This document shows positions 26,033-34,375 of a stretch of 45,970 nucleotides of DNA, piece by piece. Both the position numbers and the translations under genes were made by a program. Each line of letters begins with the position of its first letter. Position 1 is the first letter of the stretch. The stretch comes from Campylobacterota bacterium (GTDB lineage Bacteria; Campylobacterota; Campylobacteria; Campylobacterales; Nitratiruptoraceae): positions 1 through 45,970 of the forward strand of contig PUXX01000019.1 in NCBI GenBank assembly GCA_009659895.1, read 5' to 3'. The notes beneath the pieces were generated by a model. It was not told the DNA's origin and did not search any database. It saw only the letters and a list, made by a program, of their open reading frames with translations.

Positions 26033-28453
26033 GTGGAGTCACATCTTTACAATCTCAATATCGAGCGATCGGTACTTAGTTCTATCCTTTTCGATCCCGC
26101 TATCTACGAGGATGTAGCGGCGGTCCTTAAGCCATCGGACTTTTATCATCCCTTTCATCAAAATCTCTTCGCCGCTATGGAGGAGCTTTTTCGTGAGGAT
26201 CAGCCGATCGATGAGGAGTTTTTGAAAGAGAAGCTCACTATCAAAAATCAGTTTGATGAGCATGCCTTTTTGGAGATCTTGGCGGCCAATCCCATGAGCA
26301 ACACCTCAGCCTATGTCAAAGAGATCAAGGAAAAGGCAATAAAGCGGGAGCTGGTGCATCTCACTACGCAGATCAAAAAGATCACGGTGGAGCAAGATCT
26401 CCCCGTCACCGACGTGATAGACGAGATCCAGTCCAAACTCTACAAGATCACTACCCAAACCAGCAACCAGGAGTTCAAAGACTCCGCAGAGGTGATGAAA
26501 GCGACTCTAGAGCATCTGCTGAAGATGAAAGAGCGTGGCAACTCCATCCTCATAGGTCTGGATACGGGCTTTAGGGATCTCAATGTCAAGACCGCAGGCT
26601 TTAGTCCCGGCGATCTCATCATCATCGCAGCCAGGCCATCGATGGGCAAATGTCTTGGTAAAGGGACAAAGGTCTTGATGTATGATGGTACGCTTAAAAA
26701 TGTGGAAGATGTGGTAGTGGGGGATCTGCTGATGGGGGATGACTCCACTCCAAGGAGAGTGCTTTCTATTGCCAGAGGTCGGGAGAGAATGTATTGGGTG
26801 CGTCAAAACAAAGGAATAGACTATCGTGTCAACGAATCCCATATTCTCTCCTTGAAAAGAAGTCGGACAGAAGGGGCGCATCGTCACGGAGATCTTTTGA
26901 ATATCAGTGTAAGAGAGTTTTTGCAAAAGAGCCCGAAATTTCAGAACAACTACAAAGGATACAAGGTCGCAGTAGAGTTTGAGGCAAAAGATGTTCCTAT
27001 AGAACCCTACTTTTTGGGACTTTGGCTAGGAGATGGCAGACAGAGTGATGTGCGTATTACCACCTGTGATAAGGAGGTGGTGGAATATCTTGAAAAGTAT
27101 GCAAAAAGATTGGGTCTTGGGCTAAAGGTCTATCAAGATCTTGGAAAGGCTCCTGTTTATGCCATCACCGGTCAAAAGGGAGCATCTGGATCTTTGCAAG
27201 AGAAGCTAAGAGAGCTTGGCCTTTTAAAGCGCAAGCATATACCTCATCTCTTTTTGGCCAATAGTTCTGAGGTGAGATTAGAGCTTTTGGCTGGTCTTAT
27301 TGACTCTGATGGTCACTACGATGAGCAGTGTGGTGGATATGAGATCATACAAAAGAGTCTGGAGCTTGCTAAACAGATCAAGTTTTTGTGTGATACATTG
27401 GGATTTCGGACCTCTTTGATAGAAAAAAAGGTCGATTACAACGATCAAAAGCGATCTTACTATCGGGTACGATTTTTTGGGGATGTGGACAGAATACCGG
27501 TCAGGGTGGAACGTAAAAAGGCCAAGGAGTGGAGCTGCAAGCGCAGCTGGAATCAGACCGGGATCAAGATAGAGTATGATCGTGTGGATGACTATTATGG
27601 TTTTGAGATCGACGGAAACAGACTCTTTTTGCTGGAGGATTGTACCGTCACTCACAACACCGCTTTTAGCCTCAATATCGCCCAGTCTGTGCTGGATCAA
27701 AACAAAGGGGTGGTGATATTTTCCTTGGAGATGCCAGCCGAGCAGCTGATGATGCGGATGCTCAGCGCCAAGGCTTGTATACCTTTGCAGCGCCTTCGTG
27801 TGGGGAATCTCAGTGATATGGAGTGGAGTGAGATCAGTCGTCTGAGCGACTACTACGACAAAAAGAAGCTCTTCATCGACGATGAGGGGAGTATCAACGT
27901 CCACCAGCTCAGAGCCAAGCTCAGAAAGCTCAAATCCCAGCACCCTGAGATCTCCTTGGCCATTATCGACTATCTTCAGCTCATGAGCGGGAGTCAAAGT
28001 CGTGATAGACATCTAGAGATCAGTGAGATCAGCAGGAGTCTCAAGATGCTCGCCCGTGAGCTTGACATGCCTATCATCGCTCTATCTCAGCTCAATCGGT
28101 CTTTGGAGAGCAGGATCGACAAACGTCCTATGCTCAGCGATCTAAGAGAATCGGGAGCTATCGAGCAAGATGCCGATGTGATCCTCTTTGTGTATCGTGA
28201 TGATGTCTATAAGATCAAAGAGGCCAAGCAGCGGATGGAGGAGGCCAGAAAGAAAGGGGAGAAGCTGGACATACAGATAGAGGAGAAGCCCGTGGAGGAG
28301 GCCGAAATCATCATAGGTAAGCAGCGTAATGGCCCTACGGGGGTCGTGAAGCTATGGTTTCACAAAGAGTATGTCAAGTTTGCCGAAGAGGCTGCCCAGA
28401 CGGTGCGGGAATATGAGATGAAAGAGAGCAATATCGATATCCCTCCCATCTGA
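26033..28453 (+). CDS. dnaB: Replicative DNA helicase DnaB with intein
   Basis: DnaB unwinds DNA at the replication fork. The 806-residue precursor starts at GTG (MESHLYNLNIERSVLSSIL). Residues 1-206 are the N-terminal domain and the start of the ATPase domain; 207-542 are an intein; 543-806 complete the helicase. Removing the intein leaves 470 residues, the normal DnaB length, and rebuilds the P-loop ARPSMGKTAFSLN. Later motifs are intact: ALSQLNRSLESR, DLRESGAIEQDADVILFVYR and the end IIIGKQRNGPTGVVKLWF. The host gene is essential, so splicing must work. The stop overlaps the comEC start. Confidence 0.96.
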   Translation: MESHLYNLNIERSVLSSILFDPAIYEDVAAVLKPSDFYHPFHQNLFAAMEELFREDQPIDEEFLKEKLTIKNQFDEHAFLEILAANPMSNTSAYVKEIKEKAIKRELVHLTTQIKKITVEQDLPVTDVIDEIQSKLYKITTQTSNQEFKDSAEVMKATLEHLLKMKERGNSILIGLDTGFRDLNVKTAGFSPGDLIIIAARPSMGKCLGKGTKVLMYDGTLKNVEDVVVGDLLMGDDSTPRRVLSIARGRERMYWVRQNKGIDYRVNESHILSLKRSRTEGAHRHGDLLNISVREFLQKSPKFQNNYKGYKVAVEFEAKDVPIEPYFLGLWLGDGRQSDVRITTCDKEVVEYLEKYAKRLGLGLKVYQDLGKAPVYAITGQKGASGSLQEKLRELGLLKRKHIPHLFLANSSEVRLELLAGLIDSDGHYDEQCGGYEIIQKSLELAKQIKFLCDTLGFRTSLIEKKVDYNDQKRSYYRVRFFGDVDRIPVRVERKKAKEWSCKRSWNQTGIKIEYDRVDDYYGFEIDGNRLFLLEDCTVTHNTAFSLNIAQSVLDQNKGVVIFSLEMPAEQLMMRMLSAKACIPLQRLRVGNLSDMEWSEISRLSDYYDKKKLFIDDEGSINVHQLRAKLRKLKSQHPEISLAIIDYLQLMSGSQSRDRHLEISEISRSLKMLARELDMPIIALSQLNRSLESRIDKRPMLSDLRESGAIEQDADVILFVYRDDVYKIKEAKQRMEEARKKGEKLDIQIEEKPVEEAEIIIGKQRNGPTGVVKLWFHKEYVKFAEEAAQTVREYEMKESNIDIPPI
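26651..27658 (+). mobile_element. Intein with LAGLIDADG homing endonuclease, inside dnaB
   Basis: Residues 207-542 of the DnaB precursor (336 residues). It begins with Cys1 in CLGKGTKVLMYDGTLKNVED and ends in VTHN, with Thr as the first residue after it; these are standard splicing residues. The penultimate His541 and block B HxxH-like region (YRVNESHILSL) are present. The endonuclease domain has both acidic motifs, FLGLWLGDG and LLAGLIDSDG, so it may still cut DNA and be mobile. It sits between Lys and Thr of the Walker A motif, so the unspliced protein cannot bind ATP. Confidence 0.95.
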
Positions 28454-29694
28454 TGCTTGAGCCAGCTCCTCTTTTCTTGCGTCACAAAGAGCGTCTAGTG
28501 CTGTTGGTGGCTTTGCTCCTTCTTTTTGGGGTGATGGTGGGATTGGAGTATAGTCGCTACCACAGACTCATCACATCCAAGCGCTCCATCACCCAAGCAC
28601 AGGTCCTCAATCAGTACAAAAAGCAATCAAAATGGGTACTCAAACTCAGATCCCAAGAGGGCTATGTATTCTATACCACCTCCTATGAGGATCTGGCTGA
28701 TTTGAGAGCTAGATGGGTGAAGGTGATGATTTTTCCCAAGCGGATCACTTTTTGGGACTATCTTCGCTCCTTTTACGCTCCTGCTGTCATTTTGGCGGTC
28801 CATAGAGCTGATCTGCGCTACAGGCTCTACAGACAGATTGTGGCTCAGCATGAGAACGAGCAGTTGGGAGAGCTCTTTGGGGCTCTTTTTTTGGCCACTC
28901 CTCTCTCAAAAGAGATCAGAGAAAAAATTGCCTCCTTTGGTGTAAGCCATCTAGTAGCTATTAGTGGATTTCATCTTGGACTTATTGCAGGACTGCTGGT
29001 GTTTGTGTTTCTCTATCTTTTGCGTCCTCTTTTTGAGCGTTTCGTCCCATATGCCAATCTCCTTTTCTTTGCCTCTGTCATCTCCATGGTAGCCGCTCTT
29101 TTGTATCTGCTTTTTTTGGGGGTCGTCCCTTCGCTGGTGCGCTCTTTTGTCATGATGCTCTTTGGGTTTTGGCTCTTTCATCGGCATATGAGACTTTTGA
29201 GCTTCGAGACATTGGGGTGGGTGGTGCTCTTTTTGATCGCACTTTTTCCCAGATTTGCCTTGAGTTTGGCCTTTTGGCTCTCAGGAATGGGAGTTTTTGT
29301 GATCTATCTCTTTTTGCGGCACTTCTCTTCTTTGCGGGGTTGGAAGTTGGTGGTAGGGCTCAATTTTTTTGTCTTTTGGATGATGTTACCCATATCGATA
29401 GGGATCTTTCATACCTTTGATATGAAGATGCTTCTCTCACCTCTTTTGAGTCTCCTTTTTATGGTCTTTTATCCTTTGGAGCTTCTTTTCCACCTTCTGG
29501 GCATAGGAGGGCTGGCCGATCCACTTTTGGGATTTTTGGAGTGGAGAGGTTTGGGAGCTTCTGCAGAGTTGCCATCACTCTTTTTGGGATTTTATTTTTT
29601 GCTCCTGCTCTTGGCTGTGCGTTATAGGGCGGCACTCTATGGGGCAGCTCTTGCCTCGGGTGTAGTAGTCATTTATTATCTTGCAAAGCTTTAG
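28453..29694 (+). CDS. comEC: ComEC/Rec2-family DNA uptake channel
   Basis: ComEC forms the inner-membrane channel that brings single-stranded DNA into naturally competent cells. The 413-residue protein has an N-terminal helix, a short soluble OB-like part, and about eight hydrophobic helices in the Competence domain, with SHLVAISGFHLGLIAGL as the clearest motif. It lacks the C-terminal metallo-beta-lactamase domain seen in longer members, as is usual in Campylobacter and Helicobacter. It overlaps the dnaB stop, and its final 120 bases overlap yihY on the other strand. The pseudopilins upstream may belong to the same uptake system. Confidence 0.9.
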   Translation: MLEPAPLFLRHKERLVLLVALLLLFGVMVGLEYSRYHRLITSKRSITQAQVLNQYKKQSKWVLKLRSQEGYVFYTTSYEDLADLRARWVKVMIFPKRITFWDYLRSFYAPAVILAVHRADLRYRLYRQIVAQHENEQLGELFGALFLATPLSKEIREKIASFGVSHLVAISGFHLGLIAGLLVFVFLYLLRPLFERFVPYANLLFFASVISMVAALLYLLFLGVVPSLVRSFVMMLFGFWLFHRHMRLLSFETLGWVVLFLIALFPRFALSLAFWLSGMGVFVIYLFLRHFSSLRGWKLVVGLNFFVFWMMLPISIGIFHTFDMKMLLSPLLSLLFMVFYPLELLFHLLGIGGLADPLLGFLEWRGLGASAELPSLFLGFYFLLLLLAVRYRAALYGAALASGVVVIYYLAKL

Positions 29695-30438
29695 GCCATA
29701 GAGGTAGATGATCCATGAGATATAGATCCACAAAAAGAAGAAGAGTATGGCGCTAAAAGAGCCGTAGATGGTGGAGTAGGTCTTGCTGTAGATGACGTAG
29801 TAGACGAAGAGGTTTTTGCCAATATCCCAGATAAACGAGGCCACAAAGGAGCTAAGGAGTGCTGCTTTTGGGTTGATCCACGCTGTGGAGCTGATCTTGT
29901 AGGTGATAAAGAAGATCATCCAGATGATGAGGTAGGGAAAGATGCTCAAAAAGTCGATCCAGCTTGTGTAGTCGTAGCTATCCAGGAGATTTTGGACCTT
30001 GTTGGAGAGGAAGAACGACAGAGCCAGACCTATGGGTGCTAGGGTCATGAGGGTCCAATAGGTGGCGATAGAGTCCCAAAAGGATCTGGGGCGTGTTTTG
30101 AAGATCTTGTTGACGATATATTCGTAGTTTTGAAAAAACATGATAGAGGCGAAGAGCACGAAGACAAATCCTATGATACCAAGCTTTGAGCTGTTTTGCA
30201 AAAAGGTGTCGATATAGCCGTAGATCTGCTCTTGCTGGGCTGGGATGAGATTGGAGAAGATAAACTCCTTGATCCGCTCATAATGCTTCTCAAAACTTGG
30301 AAGACGAATGAAGATAGAAAAAGATACCAAGAGCAAAGGAATGACACTGAAAATAGTATGAAAACTCAGTGAGGAGGCATAGACGGTGATCTCTGGATCA
30401 TAGAGTCTGGTGAAGAAATCTTTGGCTTTTGTGAACAT
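29575..30438 (-). CDS. YihY/BrkB-family inner membrane protein
   Basis: A 287-residue membrane protein of the UPF0761 / YihY group, once mislabelled as ribonuclease BN. It has about six hydrophobic helices; typical segments are YASSLSFHTIFSVIPLLLV near the N-terminus and SSFVASFIWDIGKNLFVYYV in the second half. The last ~40 residues are charged and variable (THSQEQEQKIKSQKE) and are encoded in the 120 bases shared with comEC. The role of the family is not settled. The comEC-yihY-glcD order is conserved in Campylobacter, as far as I recall. Confidence 0.88.
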   Translation of the reverse strand: MFTKAKDFFTRLYDPEITVYASSLSFHTIFSVIPLLLVSFSIFIRLPSFEKHYERIKEFIFSNLIPAQQEQIYGYIDTFLQNSSKLGIIGFVFVLFASIMFFQNYEYIVNKIFKTRPRSFWDSIATYWTLMTLAPIGLALSFFLSNKVQNLLDSYDYTSWIDFLSIFPYLIIWMIFFITYKISSTAWINPKAALLSSFVASFIWDIGKNLFVYYVIYSKTYSTIYGSFSAILFFFLWIYISWIIYLYGLKLCKIINDYYTRGKSCPIECRPITHSQEQEQKIKSQKE

Positions 30439-30462
30439 TCAATGATTATATCTCATTTTTGC

Positions 30463-30468
30463 TAAAAT
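30463..30468 (+). promoter_or_regulatory. Putative -10 element of the Uma2-family gene
   Basis: ATTTTTGCTAAAAT matches the campylobacterial -10 closely and is 18 bases before the ATG at 30487, with AGAAGGAG in between. Confidence 0.55.
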
Positions 30469-30486
30469 AGCCTAGAAGGAGTGCAT

Positions 30487-30999
30487 ATGGAACCGATGCT
30501 TATTGAACGTTACACGATAGATGATTATCTTCACTGGGAGGGAGACTGGGAGCTTATCGGCGGCGTGCCCTACGCTATGGCTCCGGCTCCGGTGGGCAAG
30601 CATCAATGGATTATGATGCGAATAGGAGCTTTTTTAAATAGCGCTTTAGAAGAGTGCGAAACGTGTTTCGTCGTCGGTGAGGCAGAGTGGCGTATCTCTA
30701 AGGATACGGTAGTGCGTCCTGACGTGATGGTGATGTGTGGTGAACTTGTCAACTATTTTAGCGATACGCCCAAGATCATCTTCGAGATCGTCTCGCCTTC
30801 GACCAAGCTGCGAGACGAGATCATGAAAAAGGAGCTCTACTGCCATATGAAGGTACCATACTACGCTTTGGTCTATCCTGATGAGGAGAGAGTCCTTTTC
30901 TATCGCTTGGAAAGTGGCGAATACAAAGAGGCAGAGGCGAAGTTTCGCATCTGCGACAAAGATATCGAGCTAGACGAAGACTATATCTTCAGGCGCTAA
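30487..30999 (+). CDS. Uma2-family (DUF820) putative nuclease
   Basis: A 170-residue protein with the Uma2/DUF820 fold, a relative of PD-(D/E)xK nucleases. The ATG at 30487 is chosen because AGAAGGAG lies five bases before it; a GTG two codons upstream is less likely. Family features are YLHWEGDWELIGGVPYAM near the start, VVRPDVMVMC (Asp79) and IIFEIVSPSTKLRDEIMKK, which would supply the acidic and Lys residues. The biological role of the family is unknown; it is abundant in cyanobacteria. It sits alone, with its own promoter, inside a block of conserved genes, and overlaps glcD by 4 bases tail-to-tail. Confidence 0.85.
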   Translation: MEPMLIERYTIDDYLHWEGDWELIGGVPYAMAPAPVGKHQWIMMRIGAFLNSALEECETCFVVGEAEWRISKDTVVRPDVMVMCGELVNYFSDTPKIIFEIVSPSTKLRDEIMKKELYCHMKVPYYALVYPDEERVLFYRLESGEYKEAEAKFRICDKDIELDEDYIFRR

Positions 31000-32378
31000 A
31001 GCCCCATTTTGCCTGGATTGAGGATATTGTTGGGATCGAAGGCCTTTTTGATGGCTCGAAAGAGGTTCATCTCCTGGGGCGTGAAGGCCATCTTCATAAA
31101 TGGAGCCTTCGCAAGCCCTATGCCATGCTCTCCGCTCAAAGTCCCGCCAAGCTCCAGCGTCATCGCAAAAATCTCCTCGATCGCTTTATAGCCGATCTCG
31201 ACCTGTTTTGGATCGCTGCCGTCAACCATGACATTGGTGTGGACGTTGCCGTCGCCCGTGTGGCCAAAGCAAGGGATCTTGACGTTGTATTTTTTACTGA
31301 TGCGATCGACCTCTTCGAGGTATCTTGGCAGTTCGCTCCTTGGCACCGTCACGTCTTCGTTGATCTTCTTGGAGCCGTAGATGGTGATAGATTGGCTGGC
31401 GTTGCGTCTGGCAAACCAGATATCGGCCGCCTCTTTTTCGTCTTTGGCCACACGAAACTCGCTTGCACCGTTCTCTTTGAAAAACTTCTCAAGCAGAGCT
31501 ATCTGGTAGTCGATCTCCTCTTCCACATTCCCGTCGATATCGCTGATGAGGATCGCTCCGGCATCGGTGGGAAGGCCTTTGTGAAACTTCTCCTCTACCG
31601 CACGGATGGTGAGATTGTCCAAAAACTCCATCGCCACTGGGTTGGCTCCACCGGCTAAGGATTTATACACGGCGTTCATCGCGTCGGTGACGGTGGGAAA
31701 GACTCCCATGATAGTCTTTGTGAGGCGAGGCTTTGAGAGGAGCTTGAGGGTGATTTCGGTGATGACGGCGAGGGTCCCTTCGCTTGCTATCAAGATCCCG
31801 GCGATGTTGTAGCCGGCCACGTCTTTGATGGTCTTTTTGCCGGCTCGAATGATATCGCCGTTTGGCAAGACGGCTCGAAGGGCCATGACGTAGTCTTTGG
31901 TGATTCCATACTTGGCTGCTCGCATCCCTCCCGCGTTTTCTGCTACGTTGCCCCCAATCGTCGAATACTCTTGGCTGGCCGGATCGGGAGGGTAGAAGAG
32001 GCCAAGTTTTTCGACTTCTCGCTGGAGCTCTTTGTTGATGACACCGGGCTGCACCACCGCTACCATGTTTTTGGTATCGATCTCTAAGATCTTGTTCATA
32101 TGCTTCTCCACCGCCAGGACCACGCCGCCACTCACCGGCAAAGCCCCGCCGGTAAAGCCGCTGCCAGCCCCTCTTGGTACGACCGGGATTTTGTGTTCGT
32201 TGCAGTAGCGAAGGACCTTGCTCACATCCTCCTCGTCTTTGGGAAAGATGACCACGTCGGGCTTGAAGTGCTCTCTCGTGGCATCATAGGAGTAGGCGAG
32301 GCGATGGGGTTTGTCACTTTTGACGTTTTCGGCGCCTATGAGCCGTTGTAGCGCTTCGATATGGTTTTTGCCGATCAT
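30996..32378 (-). CDS. glcD: FAD-linked oxidase, GlcD family (glycolate/D-lactate oxidase subunit)
   Basis: A 460-residue FAD enzyme that oxidises a 2-hydroxy acid such as glycolate or D-lactate. The FAD-binding PCMH domain spans about residues 30-220, with VPRGAGSGFTGGALPVSGGV and YSTIGGNVAENAGGMRAAKYG. The C-terminal domain ends with CFGHTGDGNVHTNVM (His ligands) and LSGEHGIGLAK, then NPNNILNPGK-like DPNNILNPGKMGL. No GlcE or GlcF subunit is encoded nearby, so the electron acceptor is uncertain. It overlaps the PgbA-like gene by 4 bases in an ATGA arrangement. Confidence 0.9.
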   Translation of the reverse strand: MIGKNHIEALQRLIGAENVKSDKPHRLAYSYDATREHFKPDVVIFPKDEEDVSKVLRYCNEHKIPVVPRGAGSGFTGGALPVSGGVVLAVEKHMNKILEIDTKNMVAVVQPGVINKELQREVEKLGLFYPPDPASQEYSTIGGNVAENAGGMRAAKYGITKDYVMALRAVLPNGDIIRAGKKTIKDVAGYNIAGILIASEGTLAVITEITLKLLSKPRLTKTIMGVFPTVTDAMNAVYKSLAGGANPVAMEFLDNLTIRAVEEKFHKGLPTDAGAILISDIDGNVEEEIDYQIALLEKFFKENGASEFRVAKDEKEAADIWFARRNASQSITIYGSKKINEDVTVPRSELPRYLEEVDRISKKYNVKIPCFGHTGDGNVHTNVMVDGSDPKQVEIGYKAIEEIFAMTLELGGTLSGEHGIGLAKAPFMKMAFTPQEMNLFRAIKKAFDPNNILNPGKMGL

Positions 32379-33061
32379 TTGCTCTCCACTAGCATTTGGT
32401 AGTACTCAAAATAGTCTTTGATCTCATTATCTCCAAAAAAGTCGAAAATGGAGCTTTCGATCTCTTTTACCCTGGAGTAGAAAGGGAGCTGCAAGCTTTC
32501 TGTTTTGGCTGCTATAGGGTAGGAGCGAAGTGGGGTAAAGCTGTAGCAGTCGAGCTGGAGGGTGCGATCTTTGAGAGCCAAAAAGATAGTGCTCAGGGCG
32601 AATTTGTTGCAAAAGTTTTTGAAATCCTCTTTTGAGGGTGCTGGATGTTTGGCCTTGGAGAGCTCAGCGGCGAAGAGGTCGGGATGGAGCAGATCGTAGC
32701 CCTCAAACTCTTGGGCTAAGACCTGATAGGTACCAAGATTTGGAGCGATGATGAGGGCTCTGTCATCTAGATATCCCAAAATCACCCGATCGCCGGGTCT
32801 TGGTTTGATGGCCGGTCTTGGCAGAGACTCCTGGGCCAAGGCGTCAAAGACCTCAAATCGTATCCGATCGGGCGCCACCAAAATAGCACGTGCTATAATG
32901 GAGCGTAGATCCGGATTGAAGGTGTGTATCACGATCCCACTGATTCCAAGGGGGAGATCTTGGGGCTCGATAGTGGCGTGGGAGCCCTCGCTTTTTATGA
33001 TTGTGGTCTCTTGGGCTAGGAGTAGAGAGGCAGATAGCAAAATCACGATCAGATATCTCAA
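32375..33061 (-). CDS. PgbA-like secreted protein (plasminogen-binding N-terminal domain family)
   Basis: The TTG at 33061 is the likely start, with GGAGCG before it, giving 228 residues. The first ~16 residues are a signal peptide (RYLIVILLSASLLLAQE). The body resembles the N-terminal domain of Helicobacter PgbA; the segment LPLGISGIVIHTFNPDLRSI is the clearest match, from memory. A role in binding plasminogen is specific to the host-associated species and need not apply here. Position between glcD and an M23 peptidase gene matches Helicobacter pylori HP0506-HP0509, again from memory. Envelope function is likely. Confidence 0.65.
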   Translation of the reverse strand: MRYLIVILLSASLLLAQETTIIKSEGSHATIEPQDLPLGISGIVIHTFNPDLRSIIARAILVAPDRIRFEVFDALAQESLPRPAIKPRPGDRVILGYLDDRALIIAPNLGTYQVLAQEFEGYDLLHPDLFAAELSKAKHPAPSKEDFKNFCNKFALSTIFLALKDRTLQLDCYSFTPLRSYPIAAKTESLQLPFYSRVKEIESSIFDFFGDNEIKDYFEYYQMLVESK

Positions 33062-33155
33062 TTTCGCTCCTTCAAAATTTTTATAATGATACCACATTCT
33101 TCTGTCTTCAAGGCAGAGGGCTACTTTTGTGTCTGAAATTTAAGTATTTTTTAGA

Positions 33156-33161
33156 TAAAAT
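33156..33161 (+). promoter_or_regulatory. Putative -10 element of the M23 peptidase gene
   Basis: TTTTTTAGATAAAATTAAG carries TAAAAT 29 bases before the ATG at 33191; GAGGGTGG follows as ribosome-binding site. Confidence 0.4.
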
Positions 33162-33190
33162 TAAGCCTTTTTAAGCGAAGAGGGTGGTTC

Positions 33191-34375
33191 ATGGTGCGAA
33201 TTGTGTGGCTGTTGATTGTGACTTTGACGCTGCTTGTAGGTGATAGTGTCCATAAGAGCTCATGGCCCAAGGGGGAGACCTTGTTGAGCTATTTTGAGAG
33301 GGAGGGGGTGCCTAGCAAGCTCTATTACGATCTCGATCGTGAGGAGAAGGAGCTGGCTGATGAGATCCGAGCGGGAGTGGACTTTTATGAGGTGCGTGAC
33401 AACAACGGTACTTTGCGTCACGCTCTCATCCCTATCAACGAGGAGCTCCAGATCCATCTCCATCAAGAGGCAGGTTCCTTTGGGATCAGGTTCATCCCGA
33501 TCCATTATACCCTTCTTAGTGATGGCTTTATGCTCCGTATGGAGCACTCTCCTTATAAAGATATCGTCGATGCGACGGGCAATACCCGCTTGGCCCATGA
33601 GTTTGTCAACGCATTCAAGAACAGCCTGGATTTTAGCCGATCGATTCACAAGGGAGATCGTTTGGCGATCCTCTATGACCAAAAGATCCGTCTAGGGGAT
33701 CTTTTTGGGATGCCTCGTATAAAAGCGGCCATGGTGGAGACAGGAGGGAAGAGGCATTATATATTTCATTTCCACGGGCGCTACTACGATGAGAGAGGCA
33801 AGGTACTGGAGAGCTTCTTTTTAAGACGTCCTTTGCGCCATAGCCGAATCACCTCCAGATTTACTCCCAGGCGCTGGCATCCGGTGCTGCATCGCTACAG
33901 AGCCCATCTTGGAGTCGATTTTGGGGCCAGGCGTGGGACGCCGGTGATGGCTGCGGGAAGTGGCAAGGTGATCTTTGCCGGGCGCAAGGGAGGGTATGGC
34001 AACGTAATTATCATCTATCACGGCAGTGGATATAAAACGCTCTATGCTCATCTATCAAAATTTCGCCGAGGAGTACGGGCAGGTAAGAGGGTCAAACAGG
34101 GCCAAATTATCGGCTATGTAGGTAGTACTGGTCTAAGTACCGGTCCTCACTTGCACTTTGGTCTGTATAAGAACAACCGTCCTATCAACCCTTTGCGTAT
34201 GGTCAAGATCACCAAAGGGGGCCTTAGAGGCAAACAGCTCAAAGAGTTCAAGAAGATGGTGAGGCGCTATAAGGAGCAGATCGATCGAATACTCAAAGAG
34301 CAACGAGCCCCAAAAAGGGTCGAGCCTTTGGAAGAAACGATAGTCTATCTAGGAGGGGAGAATGGAAAAAGCTGA
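33191..34375 (+). CDS. M23-family peptidoglycan metallopeptidase, Csd3/HdpA-like
   Basis: A 394-residue periplasmic enzyme expected to cut peptidoglycan cross-links or side chains and affect cell shape. Residues 1-17 form a signal peptide. The N-terminal half (about 25-220) is the regulatory part seen in Csd3-type proteins. The LytM domain (about 225-340) keeps all zinc ligands: HxxxD in HLGVDFGARRG, and HLHF near the end, with YAHLSKF between. It should be active. The C-terminal tail is basic. Its start is divergent from the PgbA-like gene and its end overlaps mgtE by 14 bases. Confidence 0.88.
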   Translation: MVRIVWLLIVTLTLLVGDSVHKSSWPKGETLLSYFEREGVPSKLYYDLDREEKELADEIRAGVDFYEVRDNNGTLRHALIPINEELQIHLHQEAGSFGIRFIPIHYTLLSDGFMLRMEHSPYKDIVDATGNTRLAHEFVNAFKNSLDFSRSIHKGDRLAILYDQKIRLGDLFGMPRIKAAMVETGGKRHYIFHFHGRYYDERGKVLESFFLRRPLRHSRITSRFTPRRWHPVLHRYRAHLGVDFGARRGTPVMAAGSGKVIFAGRKGGYGNVIIIYHGSGYKTLYAHLSKFRRGVRAGKRVKQGQIIGYVGSTGLSTGPHLHFGLYKNNRPINPLRMVKITKGGLRGKQLKEFKKMVRRYKEQIDRILKEQRAPKRVEPLEETIVYLGGENGKS

